A stretch of DNA of 64,000 nucleotides from Streptomyces violaceusniger. GTDB lineage: Bacteria; Actinomycetota; Actinomycetes; Streptomycetales; Streptomycetaceae. The stretch covers positions 1,178,001 through 1,242,000 of the forward strand of contig BJHW01000002.1 of NCBI GenBank assembly GCA_005405945.1. Reading direction: 5' to 3'. The position numbers and the translations under genes were made by a program. A model generated the notes under the pieces. It saw nothing but the letters and a program-made list of their open reading frames with translations. It was not told where the DNA came from and did no database searches. Shown piece after piece: positions 18,701 through 41,100 of the stretch (position 1 is the first letter of the stretch; every line of letters starts with the position of its first letter).

Positions 18701-21605
18701 CCGCCACCGACCAGTGCGCCGTGGTCGGACCGGATGTCTTGGGCCTGGCCCGGGCGTTGAAGACGGCCGACGGGTCGGTGGAGGAACACACCGACCTGGC
18801 CGCTCTGGCGGCGCATGTGGGATCGGGTGCTCCGATGCCGGATCCGGTGTTCGTCACGGTGTCCTCCGGCCCCGGTGAGGACGTCGTCCCGGCGGCGCGG
18901 GCGGTGGCCCACCGGACTTTGGATGTGGTGCGGGCGTGGTTGGCGGAGGACGCGTTCGCCGGGGCACGGCTGGTGCTGGTCACCCGGGGCGCGCTGGCGA
19001 CCGAGGACGGTGCGGATCCGCGTGATCTGGCGGCTGCCCCGGCGTGGGGGTTGGTGCGGTCGGCGCAGGCCGAGCATCCGGACCGGTTCGTCCTGCTGGA
19101 CGTGGACGGCGCCGAGGCATCGCTGGCCGTGGTGCATCAGGCGGTGTCCATCGGGGAGCCGCAGCTCGCGGTGCGCGGTGCCGAGGTGCTGGTGCCGCGT
19201 CTGGCCCCCGGCGCCGCGAAGGGCGTGCTGACGCCGCCGGATGGCGGGGAGGCGTGGCGGCTGGAGTCGTCGGGAGCGGGCACGTTGGAGGGGCTGAGGC
19301 TGGCCGCGGCCCCGGATGTCACCGGGGAGCTCGGCGAGCACGAGGTCCGGGTCGCCGTGCGTGCCGCGGGCATGAACTTCCGCGATGTCCTCATCTCCCT
19401 GAACATGTACCCGGACCCCGGGGCCATGATGGGGAGCGAGGGAGCCGGTGTGGTCGTGGCCACCGGTTCCGGTGTCACTTCTCTCGCCGTCGGTGACCGG
19501 GTCATGGGGTCGTGGACCGGTGGTTTCGGACCGCTGGCCGTGGCGGACCACCGCAGCCTGGTGCGCATCCCGGACGGCTGGTCCTACACCCAGGCCGCAC
19601 CCATCCCCGTCGTCTTCGGAACGGCCTTGTACGGACTGCGGGAGTTGGGGGCCTGCGGCGCGGTGAGTCGCTGTTGGTGCATTCCGCCGCCGGTGGTGTG
19701 GGGATGGCCGCGGTGCAGTTGGCGCGGGCGTGGGGCGTGGAGGTGTTCGCGACCGCGAGCGAGGCCAAGTGGGATGTCCTGCGCGGCCTCGGGCTGGACG
19801 ATGCGCATATCGCGTCGTCGCGGACGCTGGAGTTCGAGGAGCGGTTCAGGGCCGCCTCGGGTGGTCGTGGTGTGGACGTGGTCCTGGACTCCCTGGCCGG
19901 TGAGTTCGTGGACGCCTCGCTGCGGTTGCTGAGTGAGGGCGGGCGGTTCATCGAGATGGGCAAGACGGATGTGCGGTCGGCCGAGGAGGTGGCCGCGGCG
20001 CATCCGGGGGTGATGTACCGGGCGTTCGACCTGGCCGAGGCGGGTCCGGTGCGCATCGGGGAGATGCTCGCGGAGATCGTGGCTCTGTTCGAGGGCGGTG
20101 GGCTGGAGCCGTTGCCCGCACGGGTGTGGGATGTGCGCAGGGCTCCTGAGGTGTTCCGGTTCATGAGCCAGGCGCGTCATGTGGGCAAGCTGGTGCTGAG
20201 TGTCCCGGCCGCGCTGGATCCGGAGGGGACGGTGCTGATCACCGGTGCCGGTGGTGTTCTGGGTGGTCTGGTCGCCCGGCATCTGGTGGCGGAGCACGGC
20301 GTGCGCCGACTGCTGCTGGTCAGCCGTCGTGGCCGCGCGGCCGAGAGCCTGACAGAGCTCGAGGCGGAGCTGACGGCCCTGGGTGCCTCGGTCACGATCG
20401 CCGCCTGCGATGTCGCCGACCGCGACGCGCTGGCCGATCTGCTGGCCGACCTCCCCGACGGACGCGGTCTGACCGGTGTGGTTCACGCCGCGGGTCTCCT
20501 GGATGACGGCACGGTGACGTCGCTGACGCCGGAGCGGCTGGACGCGGTGTTGCGGGCGAAGGTCGATGGGGCGTGGCATCTGCACGAGTTGACGCGCCGT
20601 TTCGATGTGGCCATGTTCGCCCTGTTCTCGTCGGCCGCCGGTGTATTGGGGGCCGCGGGGCAGGCGAACTACGCCGCCGCCAATACGTTCCTGGACGGGC
20701 TGGCTCAGCGGCGTCGGGCGATGGGTCTGCCGGGAGTGTCGCTTGCCTGGGGTCTGTGGGCTGAGCGCTCCGGGATGACCGGCCATCTCGATCAGGCGGA
20801 CATCTCGCGGATGACGCGGGGCGGATTGGTGCCGTTCCCCTCCGAGGAGGGGTTGCGGCTGTTCGACACGGCGGGTCGGCTGGCCGAGGGAGTGGTGGTG
20901 CCCGCCCGGCTCGACCTCGGCCAGTTGGCGGCCGCCGCCGATACCTCGCCCATGCCCCCGTTGCTGAGTGGACTCGTACGGCGGTCCGTTACACCCCGGC
21001 GTGCCTCGGCCCAGGAAGAGGCTGGTTCGCAGGAGGCGTCGTTGGCGCGGCGGCTGGCCGGGCTTGGTCAGGGGGAGCGGCGGCGGATGCTGCTGCGTTT
21101 GGTCCAGGAGCACGCTGCCACGGTGCTCGGTCATGGGACGGCGTCGGCGGTGGATACCGATCGTGGCTTCCTGGAGTTGGGCTTCGACTCGCTCACCGCG
21201 GTCGAGCTGCGTAACCGGCTGAACGCGGCCAGCGGGCTACGCCTGCCCGCCACGCTCATCTTCGATTACCCGACGCCCGCGGCGTTGGCCGGACACCTGG
21301 GTGCGGAGATCGCCCCCGTGGCGGCGGACGGCGCGCCCGATGTGGCTGCCGAACTCGACCGGCTGGAAGCCGCGTTGCTCGGCACGGACACCTCGGCCGA
21401 CGACGCCACCCGCACGATGGTGGCCGACCGACTGAAGCGCCTGCTGTCCCAGTGGGACGGCGGCCGTGGCGGCCCGGTGCCGGACGGCCAGGCCGGCGGA
21501 GCGACCAACGGCTCCGGCGATGCGGACGGTGTCGCCGACCACCTGGAGACGGCGGCGGCCGACGAACTCTTCGCCTTCATCGACGAGGAGTTCGGGACGT
21601 CGTGA
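9748..21605 (+). CDS. Modular type I polyketide synthase, modules 1-2 (PKS-1)
   Basis: Bimodular extender PKS of 3,953 codons once four missing bases are restored (GGGG 12987-12990, GGGGC 14404-14408, CCCC 18681-18684, GGGGG 19647-19651). Order: docking coil, KS-AT-DH-KR-ACP, KS-AT-DH-ER-KR-ACP, C-terminal helices and docking tail. Both ATs carry GHSQGE and YASH, the methylmalonyl pattern. The N-terminus (VEALRKSFKEIERLRRQNRQL region) is an acceptor docking coil and there is no loading domain, so it takes its chain from a PKS not in this window. The tail DELFAFIDEEFGTS pairs with PKS-2. Start at ATG 9748, six nt after GGAG; an in-frame GTG at 9727 is less well placed. It heads the probable operon of five PKS genes. 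Confidence 0.95.
11488..11876 (+). repeat. AT tract shared by modules 1 and 6, copy 1
   Basis: 389 bp that match 39034-39422 with three differences by eye. It covers the AT active-site region. Codons here favour G and T at third positions compared with flanks. Confidence 0.85.
14098..14482 (+). repeat. KR tract shared by modules 1 and 5, copy 1
   Basis: 385 bp that match 36463-36847 with six differences by eye. Both copies lack the same base in the run at 14404-14408 / 36769-36773. Confidence 0.85.
15061..21330 (+). other. Module 2: KS-AT(methylmalonyl)-DH-ER-KR-ACP
   Basis: KS 15061-16345 (VDTACSSS), AT 16675-17540 (GHSQGE, YASH), DH 17782-18620 (HAVLGRVILP), ER about 19250-20200 (NADPH-binding HSAAGGVGMAAVQLARAWG), KR 20224-20790 (HAAGLLDD, B-type), ACP 21060-21300. 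It is the only fully reducing module in the window and should leave CH2-CH(CH3). Frame breaks at 18681 (before the ER) and 19647 (inside it). Confidence 0.93.
16839..17406 (+). repeat. AT tract shared by modules 2 and 3, copy 1
   Basis: 568 bp that match 23580-24147 with four differences by eye, crossing the gene boundary between PKS-1 and PKS-2. Confidence 0.88.
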
Positions 21606-21695
21606 TTCGACCAGCGGCCGCCACCACGGCGCATCCACGAAGCCACACCTGCCCGCCGATCACCCGCCCCGAAGCGCTGACTCCGAGAGGTTCTG

Positions 21696-32060
<10,365 letters not shown>

Positions 32061-32104
32061 GCGGAACGCACCCCGTCCCTGGAAGTTACCGGCCGAAGGC
32101 TTTC

Positions 32105-32123
32105 AACCCCCTGTCCCGGGGTT
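32105..32123. terminator. Weak hairpin between PKS-2 and PKS-3
   Basis: Arms AACCCC / GGGGTT with a 7-nt loop, upstream of the PKS-3 ribosome site. It is short and without a T-tract, so probably not an efficient terminator. Confidence 0.25.
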
Positions 32124-32145
32124 CTCAGAGGAGTGACAAGAGGCA

Positions 32146-35100
32146 GTGAGCGACACCAAACTGCGCGATTACCTCAAGCGCGCGACGGCCAGTCTGCATG
32201 AGACTCGTCAAGAGCTGCGGGAACTCAAGGACAGGGACACGGAACCCATCGCGATCGTCGGCATGGGATGCAGGTATCCGGGTGGCGTGGAATCGCCGGA
32301 AGACCTGTGGGAGCTGGTCGCCTCGGGCACTGACGCCATCTCCACCTTCCCGTGGACCGGGGATGGGACGAGGACCTGTACGACCCGGACCCGGAGAAGC
32401 CGGGCAAGAGCTACACCCGTGAGGGCGGGTTCCTGCACGACGCGAACGGCTTCGACGCCGCGTTCTTCGGCATGAGCCCGCGGGAGGCGCTGGCGACCGA
32501 TCCGCAGCAGCGGCTGCTGCTGGAGACCTCATGGGAGGCGCTGGAGCGGGCGGGAATCGACCCGGCGTCCGTGCGCGGCAGCCGCACCGGCGTGTTCGTC
32601 GGTGTGATGTACAACGACTACGGCTCCCGCATCCAGTCGATCCCCGAGGGCCTCGAAGGCCACCTCGGCAACGGCAGCGCGGGAAGCGTCGCCTCCGGCC
32701 GCATCTCCTACACCTTCGGCTTCGAAGGTCCCGCGGTGACCGTGGACACGGCGTGCTCCTCGTCGCTCGTGGCGCTGCACCTGGCCGTGCAGGCCCTCCG
32801 CAAGGGCGACTGCTCGCTGGCGCTCGCCGGAGGCGTGGCCATGATGGCGACACCAGGGGTGTTCATCGAGTTCAGCCGGCAGCGCGGACTCGCCGTCGAC
32901 GGGCGCTGCAAGTCGTTCTCGAACGCGGCCGACGGTACCTCATGGTCCGAAGGCGCCGGTGTGCTGCTGCTGGAACGGCTGTCCGACGCGCGGCGCAACG
33001 GGCACCAGGTACTGGCCGTGGTACGGGGCGCCGCCGTCAACCAGGACGGGGCGAGCAGCCGGCTGACCGCGCCGAACGGTCCCTCGCAGCAGCGGGTGAT
33101 CCGCGACGCGCTGCGGAACGCGGGCCTGTCGGCGGCCGATGTGGACGCGGTGGAGGCACACGGCACGGGTACGACACTGGGTGACCCGATCGAGGCGCAG
33201 GCCCTGCTGGCCACCTACGGCAAGGAGCGCCCCGGGGCGGACCGGCCGTTGTGGCTGGGGTCGTTGAAGTCGAACATGGGGCACACCCAGGCGGCCGCCG
33301 GCGTGGGTGGCGTCATCAAGATGGTGATGGCGATGCGGCACGGTGTGCTGCCGAAGACCCTGCACGTGGAGGAGCCGTCGGAGCACGTGGACTGGTCGGC
33401 GGGAGCGGTGTCGCTGCTGACCGAGCCGACCCCGTGGCCGGAGACGGGGGCACCGCGCAGGGCCGGTGTGTCCTCGTTCGGGGTGAGCGGGACCAACGCA
33501 CATGTGCTGTTGGAGCAGGCTCCGGAGGCCGAGGTGGTCGATGCCGCCGAGGCCGAGGGCGTCGATGGTCCGGTGGCCTGGGTGGTGTCCGGGCGTGGTG
33601 CGGAGGGATTGCGGGCCCAGGCCGGGCGGCTGCGGGATTACGTGGCGGAGCGCCCGGAGTACGGTGTGGCCGATGTGGCGCTGTCGTTGGTGACGACCCG
33701 GTCGGTGCTGGAGCACCGAGCGGTGGTGGTGGGCCGCGACCGGGACGAACTGCTGGCGGGCTTGGCCGCGGTGGCGGAGAAGTCGGCTCATCCGGGCGTG
33801 GTGGTGGGCGAGAGCGCGCCTCCCGGCCGTTCCGTTTTCGTGTTCCCGGGCCAGGGGGCACAGTGGGTGGGCATGGCGGTCGGACTGCTGGAGTCCTCGC
33901 CGGTGTTCGCGGAGGCGATGGCCGAGTGTGAGGCCGCGTTGGCGCCTTACGTGGACTGGTCGCTGACCGGGGTGCTGCGTGGTGTCGACGGTGCTCCCGG
34001 GTATGACCGGGAGGACGTCGTTCAGCCGGTGCTGTTCGCGGTGATGGTGTCGCTGGCGCGGCTGTGGCGTTCGGTGGGTGTGGAGCCGGACGCGGTGATG
34101 GGCCACAGCCAGGGCGAGATCGCCGCGGCGTGCGTCGCGGGTGCCCTCTCGCTGGAGGACGCGGCCAAGGTGGTGGCGTTGCGGTCGCGGGTGATCGCGG
34201 CGAGGCTGGCCGGCCGTGGTGGGCTGGTGTCGGTCGGACTGCCGATCGACCAGGCGCGGGAACGTATCGCCGCTTGGAACGGCGCCGTGTCCGTGGCCGC
34301 GGTCAACGGTCCCGGTTCGGTAGTGGTGGCGGGCGCTGGGAAGGCGCTGGACGAGCTGTTCACGGCGTTGGAAGGCGAGGGGATCCGGGTCCGTCGGGTT
34401 GCCATCGACTATGCGTCGCACTCCGTCTTGGTGGAGGAGGTCCATGAGGAGCTGCTGAAGGTCCTGGCGGACATCGAGCCGCGCTCGTCGGAGGTGCCTT
34501 TCTACTCGACGGTTACCGGTGAACCGATGGACACGGCTGGACTGGACGCGGAGTACTGGTACCGGAATCTGCGGCAGACCGTCGAGCTGGAGGCCACCAC
34601 CCGCAGGCTGTTCGCCGACGGGCACTCGGTGTTCGTCGAGGTGAGTCCCCATCCGGTGCTGAGGCTGCCGGTGCAGCAGACCATCGAGGCCGCCCGGACG
34701 GAGGCCGTGGTTCTCGGCACGCTGCGGCGTGACGACGGTGGACTTGAGCGATTCTTGATCAGCGCCGCTGAGCTGTTCACCCATGGCGTCCAGGTGGATT
34801 GGGCCGCCGCGTTGGAGGAGCGTGGCGGTCGACGGGTCGGGTTGCCGACGTATGCCTTCCAGCGGGAGCGTTACTGGCTCGATGTGCCCGCGGGTGCGGG
34901 CGATGTGGGTTCGGTGGGGTTGGGCTCGCTGGGGCATCCGTTGCTGGGTGCGGTGGTGTCGCTGGCGAGTGGTGGCGGCGTGGTGCTGAGTGGGCGGTTG
35001 TCTTTGGCCACGCATGGGTGGCTGGCGGATCACGCTGTGCACGGCGTCGTGTTGCTGCCGGGAACGGCGTTCGTGGAGTTGGCGCTGCAGGCGGGCGACC

Positions 35101-38100
35101 AGGTCGGTTGTGGCCGGGTTGAGGAACTGGTCCTGGAAGCGCCGCTGATCGTGCCCGAGAAGGGCGGGGTGCACCTTCAGGTCGAGGTGGGCCAGGCGGA
35201 TGCTTCCGGCTACCGCGAGGTGAGTGTGTTCTCGCGGGGCGAGGCGGAGGGAGAGGGCGCGGTTTGGGCGTGCCATGCCCGTGGGGCGCTCGCGCCGGCC
35301 GAAGGCGCTGATGGGGTCCCCTTTGATTTCGGGGCGTGGCCTCCGGCGGGGGCTGAGGTCGCGGATGTGTCGGGGCAGTATGTGCGGGCCGCGGAGAACG
35401 GGTTGCGGTATGGGCCGGTTTTCCAGGGGCTGAAGCGTGCGTGGCGGCGTGGCGACGAGGTGTTCGCGGAGGTGTCGCTTCCGGAGGGGGAGCGGGAGCG
35501 TGCGGGTGAGTTCGGCTTGCACCCGGCGTTGTTCGACGCGGCGTTGCACGCGATGGGCGTGAGTGAGGCTCTGGCGGGTGGTTCGGGCAGTCTGCTGCCG
35601 TTCTCGTGGCGTGGATTCTCGCTCGGCGCGGTCGGTGCCTCCTCGCTGCGAGTAAGGCTGGCTCCGGCGACGGAGGGCAATTCGGGTGCGGTGTCGGTGG
35701 TGGTGGGGGACGAGTCCGGGCGTGCGGTGGCGTCGGTGGAGTCTTTGGCGTTGCGGCCGGTCGAGGCTGGTCAGCTGCGGGTTGCGGGTGGGGCGGCCCG
35801 GGACGCGTTGTTCCGGCTGGAATGGGTGAACGCGCCCGCGGCGGATCGGGCGGTGCCCGTGCCGGACGTGGAGGTTGTGCGGGTGGTCTCCAGCGGTGCG
35901 GACGTGGTGGGTGAGGTTCATGGGGAGGTGCTTGAGGCTTTTGAGTGGGTGAGGTCATGGGTGACCGATCAGGAGTCCTCGGACGCGCGGTTGGTGTTGG
36001 TGACGCGGGGCGCGGTGGACGTGGGTGATGGCGTTGGCGTGAGGGATTTGGCGGGGGCCGCGGTGTGGGGCCTGGTGCGGTCCGCGCAGGCGGAGAACCC
36101 CGGCCGCCTGGTGCTGGTGGATACCGATGATGTGGAGGGGGTGGCCGATCTCCTTCCCGGGATGCTGGCCTTGGGCGAGGATCAGCTGGTGGTGCGGTCC
36201 GGTGTGGTGCGGGTGCCGCGCCTGGGGCGGGTGCCGGCCGTGGCCGTTCCGGAGTCGGCTGGGTTTGGTTCGGGTGCGGTGTTGGTGACAGGTGGCACGG
36301 GCGTGCTGGGCGGCCTGGTGGCTCGGCACCTGGTGGCCCGGCATGAGGTCAGGAAGCTGGTGCTGCTGTCCCGTCGTGGTGCGGAGGCCGAGGGCGCGCC
36401 GGAATTGCGGGCGGAGCTGGAGGCCGCCGGCGCGGAGGTGCTCATCGTGGCGTGCGATGCCGCGGACCGTGTGGCTCTGGCCGGGGTGTTGGAGGGGTTG
36501 CCGGAGGGTTTTGGTCTGAGTGGTGTGGTGCATGCGGCGGGTGTGCTCGACGATGGGCTGCTGACGTCGTTGACGCGTGAGCGGGTTGAGCCGGTGTTGC
36601 GGGCGAAGGTGGACGCGGCGTGGAATCTGCATGAGCTGACCGAGACGATGGACCTGTCGGCGTTCGTGCTGTTCTCCTCGGCCACCGGTGTGCTGGGCGG
36701 CGCCGGGCAGAGCAACTACGCGGCGGCGAACGTGTTCCTGGACGGCCTGGCGTCCTGGCGCCGGACCCGGGGCTGCCGGGTGTGTCGATGGCGTGGAGTC
36801 TGTGGGCCGAGGCCAGCGGCATGACCGGACACCTCGGCGAGGATGACCTGCGCAGGGTGTCGCGGTCGGGTCTGGTGCCGCTCTCCTCCGAGGAAGGGCT
36901 CGAATTGTTCGACGCCGCGTTGGTGTCGGACGAAAGCGTGCCGGTCCCGCTGCGGCTGGACATCCCTACGCTGCGTGCGCAGGGCGCCGAACTCCCCACT
37001 GTCTTCCGCAACGTCGTGCCCAACGTGATGACGCGCCGTACCGCGCGATCGGAGCAGAGCGCAAGTCTTCCCGACGAATTGCGCCGGCGCCTCGTGGGTC
37101 TGCCGCAGACGGCGCAGGACGAGATGCTGCTGGAGCTGGTCCGCGTTCAGATCGCGGCGGCCCTTGGGCACGCCACCCCCGAGACGGTGAACACGCGGCA
37201 GCCCTTCAAGGAACTCGGCTTCGACTCACTGATGGCCGTCGATCTGAGGAATCGGCTCACCGCGGAGACCGGCCTGCGACTGTCCGCCACGCTGATTTTC
37301 GACTATCCGACCCCGATGGCACTCGTCGGCCACCTGCGCGACGAACTTCTGGGCGGGGACGGCGTCATCTCGTCGGCAGGCCTGGGGAGGTGGCCGGGCC
37401 CGGCACACCGGTGGACGACGACCCCATCGTGATCGTGAGTATGAGCTGCCGTTTCCCGGGCGGGGTGCGGACGCCCGAGGAACTGTGGCAACTGGTGATG
37501 GCGGGTACGGACGCGGTGTCCGAGTTTCCGTCCAATCGCGGCTGGGACCTTGAGGGGATGTACGACCCGGACCCCGACCGGGAGGGCACGTACTACGTCC
37601 GGAACAGCGGATTCCTGCACGACGCGGACCAGTTCGACCCGGTGTTCTTCGGGATCTCGCCGCGTGAGGCCATGGCGATGGACCCGCAGCAGCGGTTGCT
37701 GCTGGAAACCTCTTGGGAGGCGTTCGAGCGGGCCGGGATCGATCCGGTCGCCAACCAGGGCAGCCGATCCGGGGTATTCGTCGGCGTCATGTACAACGAC
37801 TACGCCACTCGTCTCCAGGGGAACGCTCCGGAAGGCTTCGAGGGCTCCATCGGCACCGGCAGCGCGGGCAGCGTGGCGTCCGGTCGTATCTCGTACACGT
37901 TCGGTCTCGAGGGACCTGCGGTGACGGTGGATACGGCGTGTTCATCGTCGCTGGTGGCGCTGCATCTGGCGGCTCAGGCACTGCGTCAGGGTGAGTGCGA
38001 GCTGGCACTCGCCGGTGGCGTGACGGTGATGTCGTCGCCGAACGTGTTCGTGGAGTTCAGCCGTCAGCGAGGGCTCTCCCCCGACGGCCGGTGCAAGGCG

Positions 38101-41100
38101 TTCTCGAACGCGGCGGACGGCACCGGCTGGTCGGAGGGCGTGGGCATGCTTCTCCTGGAGCGGCTCTCGGACGCCCGGCGGAACGGCCACCCGGTGCTGG
38201 CCGTGGTCCGGGGTACGGCGATCAACCAGGACGGCGCGAGCAACGGCCTGACGGCTCCGAACGGCCCGTCGCAGCAACGCGTGATCCGGCAGGCGCTGGC
38301 GAACGCTCGTCTGTCGCCGGCTGACGTGGACGCCGTGGAGGCACACGGGACCGGTACCCCGCTGGGTGACCCGATCGAGGCGCAGGCGCTGCTGGCCACC
38401 TACGGCCAGGAACGTCCCGAGGGCCGGCCGCTGCTGCTGGGCGCGTTGAAGTCGAACATCGGCCACACCCAGGCCGCGGCGGGCGTCGGCGGCGTCATCA
38501 AGATGGTGATGGCGATGCGGCACGGCGTGCTGCCGAAGACGCTGCATGTGGATGAGCCGTCGCGGCAGGTGGACTGGTCGGCGGGCGAGGTTCGGCTGCT
38601 TACGGAGGCCACGGAGTGGCCGGAGATGGGGCGTCCGCGTCGGGCTGCCGTGTCGTCGTTCGGCGTGAGCGGGACGAACGCGCACACCATCATCGAGCAG
38701 GCCCCGGTACCTGCCGAGGCGGAGCGGGACGAGGCTCCCACCGACGACCACGGCATCGCCCCCTTGGTCCTCTCCGGCCGGAGCCCGGAAGCCCTGCGCG
38801 CCCAGGCGGAGCGGCTGCGGTCGTACCTGCTCGACCGCACCGAACTGAGCACGCTGGACGTGGGTTACTCGCTGGTGGCGTCGCGGTCGGTGTTCGAGCA
38901 TCGCGGTGTGGTGACGTGTGGGGACCGTGAGGAACTCCTGCAGCGGTTGGGCGCGCTGGCCGGGGACGAGGTGGTCTCCGGTGTGACGCGTGGTGTGGCG
39001 GATGTTCGTGGCCGTTCGGTGTTCGTCTTCCCCGGTCAGGGGGCGCAGTGGGTGGGTATGGCGGTGGGGCTGCTGGAGTCCTCGCCGGTGTTCGCGGAGG
39101 CGATCGGCGAGTGTGAGTCGGCTCTGTCGGCGTATGTGGACTGGTCGTTGACGGATGTGCTGCGCGGGGCTGAGGGTGCTCCTGGTTTTGACCGGGTGGA
39201 TGTGGTGCAGCCGGTGTTGTTCGCGGTGATGGTGTCGCTGGCGAGGCTGTGGCGTTCGGTGGGTGTGGTGCCGGATGCGGTGATGGGTCACAGTCAGGGT
39301 GAGATCGCGGCGGCGTGTGTGGCGGGTGCGCTCTCGCTGGAGGATGCGGCGAAGGTGGTGGCGCTGCGGTCGCAGGCGATCGCGGCGAGTCTCGCGGGCC
39401 GTGGTGGCATGGTGTCGGTCGGGTTGCCGGTCGACCAGGTCAAGGAGCGCATCGTCTCCTGGGATGGTGCGATCTCGGTGGCGGCGGTCAACGGCCCCGG
39501 TTCGGTCGTGGTCTCCGGTGATCCGGGGGCGCTGGATGAGATGGTGGCCCAGCTGGAGGGCGAGGAGGTGCGGGTTCGCCGGGTTCCGGTGGACTACGCC
39601 TCGCACTCCGCGCATGTGGAGGCGATCCGCGAGGAGCTGCTGAAGGTTCTGGCGGACCTTCAGCCGCGTTCGTCGGAGGTGCCGTTCTACTCGACGGTGT
39701 CCGGTGAGCTGGTGGACACCGCAGGTCTGGACGCGGAGTACTGGTACCGCAACCTGCGGCAGACCGTTGAGCTGGAGTCCACGACGCGCGCTCTGCTCGG
39801 CAGTGGGCATGGCGTGTTCGTCGAGGTGAGCCCGCATCCGGTGTTGACCCTGCCGGTGCAGCAGACGGTGGAGGCGGCTGAGGCGCGGGCGGTGGTCGTG
39901 GGCACGCTGCGGCGGGATGAGGGCGGTCTGGAGCGTTTCCTGACCTCCGCCGCCGAGCTGCACGTCAGTGGTGTCGGCGTTGACTGGCGGAAGGTGTACG
40001 AGGGCCGTGGTGCACGGCGGGTGGAGCTGCCGACCTACGCCTTCCAGCATGAACGCTACTGGCTCGATGGATTCGGCCTGCCGCCCGGCGGAAGCGCGGC
40101 CGATGGCGCCGGTTCTGTCGATGCGCGGTTCTGGGAGGTGGTGGAGCGCCAGGATCTGGAGTCGCTGGCGGGGACGCTGGCGGTGGACAGCGAGGCGCCG
40201 CTGAGCGCGGTGCTGCCCGCTCTGTCCGCGTACCACCGCAACAGTCGCGACCAGTCCACGATCGACGGCTGGCGCTACAAGGTGTCGTGGAAGCCGGCCT
40301 CCGACCTGGCCGATGGGTCGTTGTCGGGGACCTGGCTGGTGGTGGTTCCGGCGTCCGGTGCCGGGGACGAGCTGGTGGCGGGGGTTGCCGCCGGGCTCGA
40401 GCGGCACGGCGCGGGTGTGGTCCCGGTCGCGGTGGACGAGCGGGACCTCGACGCGGACGTGCTGGCGGAGCGGCTGCGCGAGGCGGCCGCGGAGACGCCC
40501 GAGCTGGGTGGCGTGCTGTCCCTGCTCGCCCTGGACGAGGAACCCTGCCCCGGATATCCGGCGCTGTCGGGGGCTACGCCCTGACGTTGGTGCTGGTGCG
40601 GGCCGTGGTCCGGGCGGGCCTCGAAGCCTCGCTGTGGTGTGGTACGCGGGGCGCGGTGTCCGTGGGCCGTTCGGACCGGCTCACCAGCCCGACGCAGGCG
40701 ATGGTCTGGGCGCTGGGCCGGGCGGCCGCGCTGGAGCTGCCCCAGCTGTGGGTGGTGTGGTCGATCTGCCGGAGTCGCTGGATGAGCGTGCGGTGGCGCG
40801 ACTGGCGGGTGTGCTGTCCGCCGGGGGCGGTGAGGACCAGGTCGCGGTGCGTGGCTCGGGTGTGTTCGCGCGTCGTCTGGTGCGGTCGGCCGAGACTGTC
40901 GGCGAGGGGACCTCGTGGCGGGCGCGTGGCACGGTGCTGGTGACCGGTGGCACGGGCGGGCTCGGTGGCCAGGTGGCCCGCTGGCTGGTCCGCAGGGGTG
41001 CCGAGCACTTGGTGTTGACCAGCCGCCGCGGTCTCGAGGCCGAGGGCGCCGCCGAGTTGAAGGCGGAGCTGGAGGGTATGGGCGCCGAGGTGACGGTGGC